6,241 bases of DNA from an uncultured Erysipelotrichaceae bacterium (GTDB lineage Bacteria > Bacillota_I > Bacilli_A > Acholeplasmatales > Anaeroplasmataceae): contig CADBQV010000039.1 of NCBI GenBank assembly GCA_902796895.1, positions 1 to 6,241 of the forward strand. Reading direction: 5' to 3'. This document shows, piece after piece, positions 5,509 through 6,241 of this stretch (position 1 is the stretch's first letter; each line of letters starts with the position of its first letter). The translations under genes and the position numbers were made by a program. The notes under the pieces were generated by a model. That model saw only the letters and a program-made list of their open reading frames with translations. It was not told the DNA's origin and made no database searches.

Positions 5509-6241
5509 AATTTTTGCTTAAGTATTCAGCAATTAATCTTGATAAATATATAAGTACAGCTTTTTCATCATTTTGCCAAATTCTATTTAATCTATCTTCA
5601 GCATACATTATATATCCATATGTAATGCCTTCTTTTTCAATTCTTGTAACTAAAATTGAAGATAATTTTAAAGGTCTAAATATTGTAGCTAATTCAGAAT
5701 TAGCATTATCAATATCTAAAATTGTATTAGATGAATACATGTCATCAACTAACATATTTTCAATGTTTTTAACTACACCAACTTTTTTAGAAGTAGAAGC
5801 ATCAATTAAATCATCATTTTTTATTTGATAAAAAATATCTGATATTCTTTCTACTCTAACTAAATAATTAAATACATTTTGTATTTTTGTATATATTGAA
5901 TCACGATTAATATCAAAATTTCTAGTTACTTTTTTTATTGTTTCATAAATATCTTCGTTTTCTTCCTTCTTAACTACGATATCTTTATGCTTTTCTTTAA
6001 CATATATAATGAAACAGTTTCTTCCTTTAACTTTTCCTCTATATAAAGCTTTTTCAGCTAATTCAAATAATCCTTCAACATTAGTTGAATCCTCAGGATA
6101 AGATACAGAGCCTATTGTTCCAGTTACGAAAGGAGAACAGCTTCCAGTAACAATATTTGTTCTTAATACATAATATTGATCATATAAGCTTTTATATATT
6201 TTATGTAAGTCATTATAATCATTAGATTTAAAATATATAAA
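5507..6241 (-). CDS. GGDEF-domain protein with a C-terminal GAF-like region (5' partial)
   Basis: The frame is open from the right edge (6241) to the TAA at 5507-5509, giving 244 visible residues; the start lies outside. Residues 1-80 of the visible part match the second half of a GGDEF (diguanylate cyclase) domain: TGTIGSVSYPED at 40-51 corresponds to the usual T-I-S-I-G-V-A-x-Y-P-E-D, and LAEKALYRGKVKGRN at 61-75 to the usual A-D-x-A-L-Y-x-A-K-x-x-G-R-N. The catalytic GG(D/E)EF loop and inhibitory site should lie just upstream of the window, so cyclase activity cannot be judged. After a charged linker (about 82-98), residues about 99-242 resemble a GAF-type sensory domain, with a strand pair around SSILVTRIEKEGITYGYIMY and a closing helix (NDEKAVLIYLSRLIAEYL). 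The usual order is sensor then GGDEF, so a GAF-like region at the C-terminus is uncommon. No membrane segment is visible. The GGDEF call is firm; the GAF call is moderate. Confidence 0.85.
   Translation of the reverse strand, partial: FIYFKSNDYNDLHKIYKSLYDQYYVLRTNIVTGSCSPFVTGTIGSVSYPEDSTNVEGLFELAEKALYRGKVKGRNCFIIYVKEKHKDIVVKKEENEDIYETIKKVTRNFDINRDSIYTKIQNVFNYLVRVERISDIFYQIKNDDLIDASTSKKVGVVKNIENMLVDDMYSSNTILDIDNANSELATIFRPLKLSSILVTRIEKEGITYGYIMYAEDRLNRIWQNDEKAVLIYLSRLIAEYLSKN

Noticed and set aside
5507..5755. Treating the GAF-like end as a separate 82-residue gene starting at the ATG at 5755
   Set aside because: The frame has no stop from 6241 down to 5510, and residues upstream of this Met encode recognisable GGDEF sequence, so the Met is internal.
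5514..5828. A 104-codon open frame on the + strand after the ymcA terminator
   Set aside because: It is antisense to the GGDEF/GAF-like gene, which has clear family motifs and an unbroken frame to the window edge.
1..6241. Mollicute-type code with TGA as tryptophan
   Set aside because: Conserved tryptophans use TGG, all genes have normal family lengths, and none needs readthrough of a TGA.
1..6241. CRISPR array, insertion sequence, tRNA/rRNA gene, phage or defence genes
   Set aside because: I looked for spaced direct repeats, terminal inverted repeats, cloverleaf-like sequence and relevant protein motifs on both strands and found none.

Overview
The window comes from a low-GC member of the Bacillota, most likely class Bacilli (an Erysipelotrichia- or RF39/Acholeplasma-like relative of Bacillus). 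The reasons are the strong A+T bias (roughly 30 % GC by eye), AGA and CGT as nearly the only arginine codons, TAA stops on all seven genes, purine-rich Shine-Dalgarno sites, and the core genes rny, ymdB, miaB and ymcA, which lie near each other in Bacillus subtilis. TGG encodes tryptophan and no TGA needs reading through, so the standard bacterial code fits. Placement below class level is inference.

Layout. Positions 1-281 hold the 3' end of an unrecognised + strand gene. It converges on an unrecognised - strand gene (316-1101) encoding a small single-pass membrane protein with an outward-facing domain, and one hairpin between them (290-317) can terminate both. Positions 1102-1287 are a divergent regulatory region with an extended -10 promoter for the - strand gene and a near-consensus promoter for rny. 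From 1288 to 5486 four + strand genes run head to tail: rny (RNase Y), ymdB (metallophosphoesterase), miaB (tRNA methylthiotransferase) and a ymcA/ricA-like gene. A hairpin with a weak T tract separates rny from ymdB. The gap between ymdB and miaB is 38 nt, and miaB overlaps the last gene by 8 nt. A hairpin at 5485-5508 ends the unit. It also ends a - strand gene that enters from the right (5507 to beyond 6241), which encodes the C-terminal part of a GGDEF protein followed by a GAF-like region.

How the genes fit together. RNase Y is the membrane-bound endonuclease that starts bulk mRNA decay in this phylum. In B. subtilis RicA (YmcA), with RicF and RicT, directs RNase Y to particular transcripts, and YmdB is a phosphodiesterase affecting multicellular behaviour. 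In B. subtilis rny-ymdB and miaB-ymcA are separated by spoVS, tdh and kbl (from memory); here they are fused into one compact cluster. MiaB acts on tRNA, so three of the four products act on RNA or on the RNA-decay machinery. The RicA-like protein has no cysteine, which is notable because RicA contributes Fe-S ligands in B. subtilis.

This is mainly a core-genome region. I see no CRISPR array, insertion sequence, tRNA, rRNA, phage gene or recognisable defence system. The least explained items are the orphan membrane protein beside rny, the RNA structures flanking rny, and the partial GGDEF protein.
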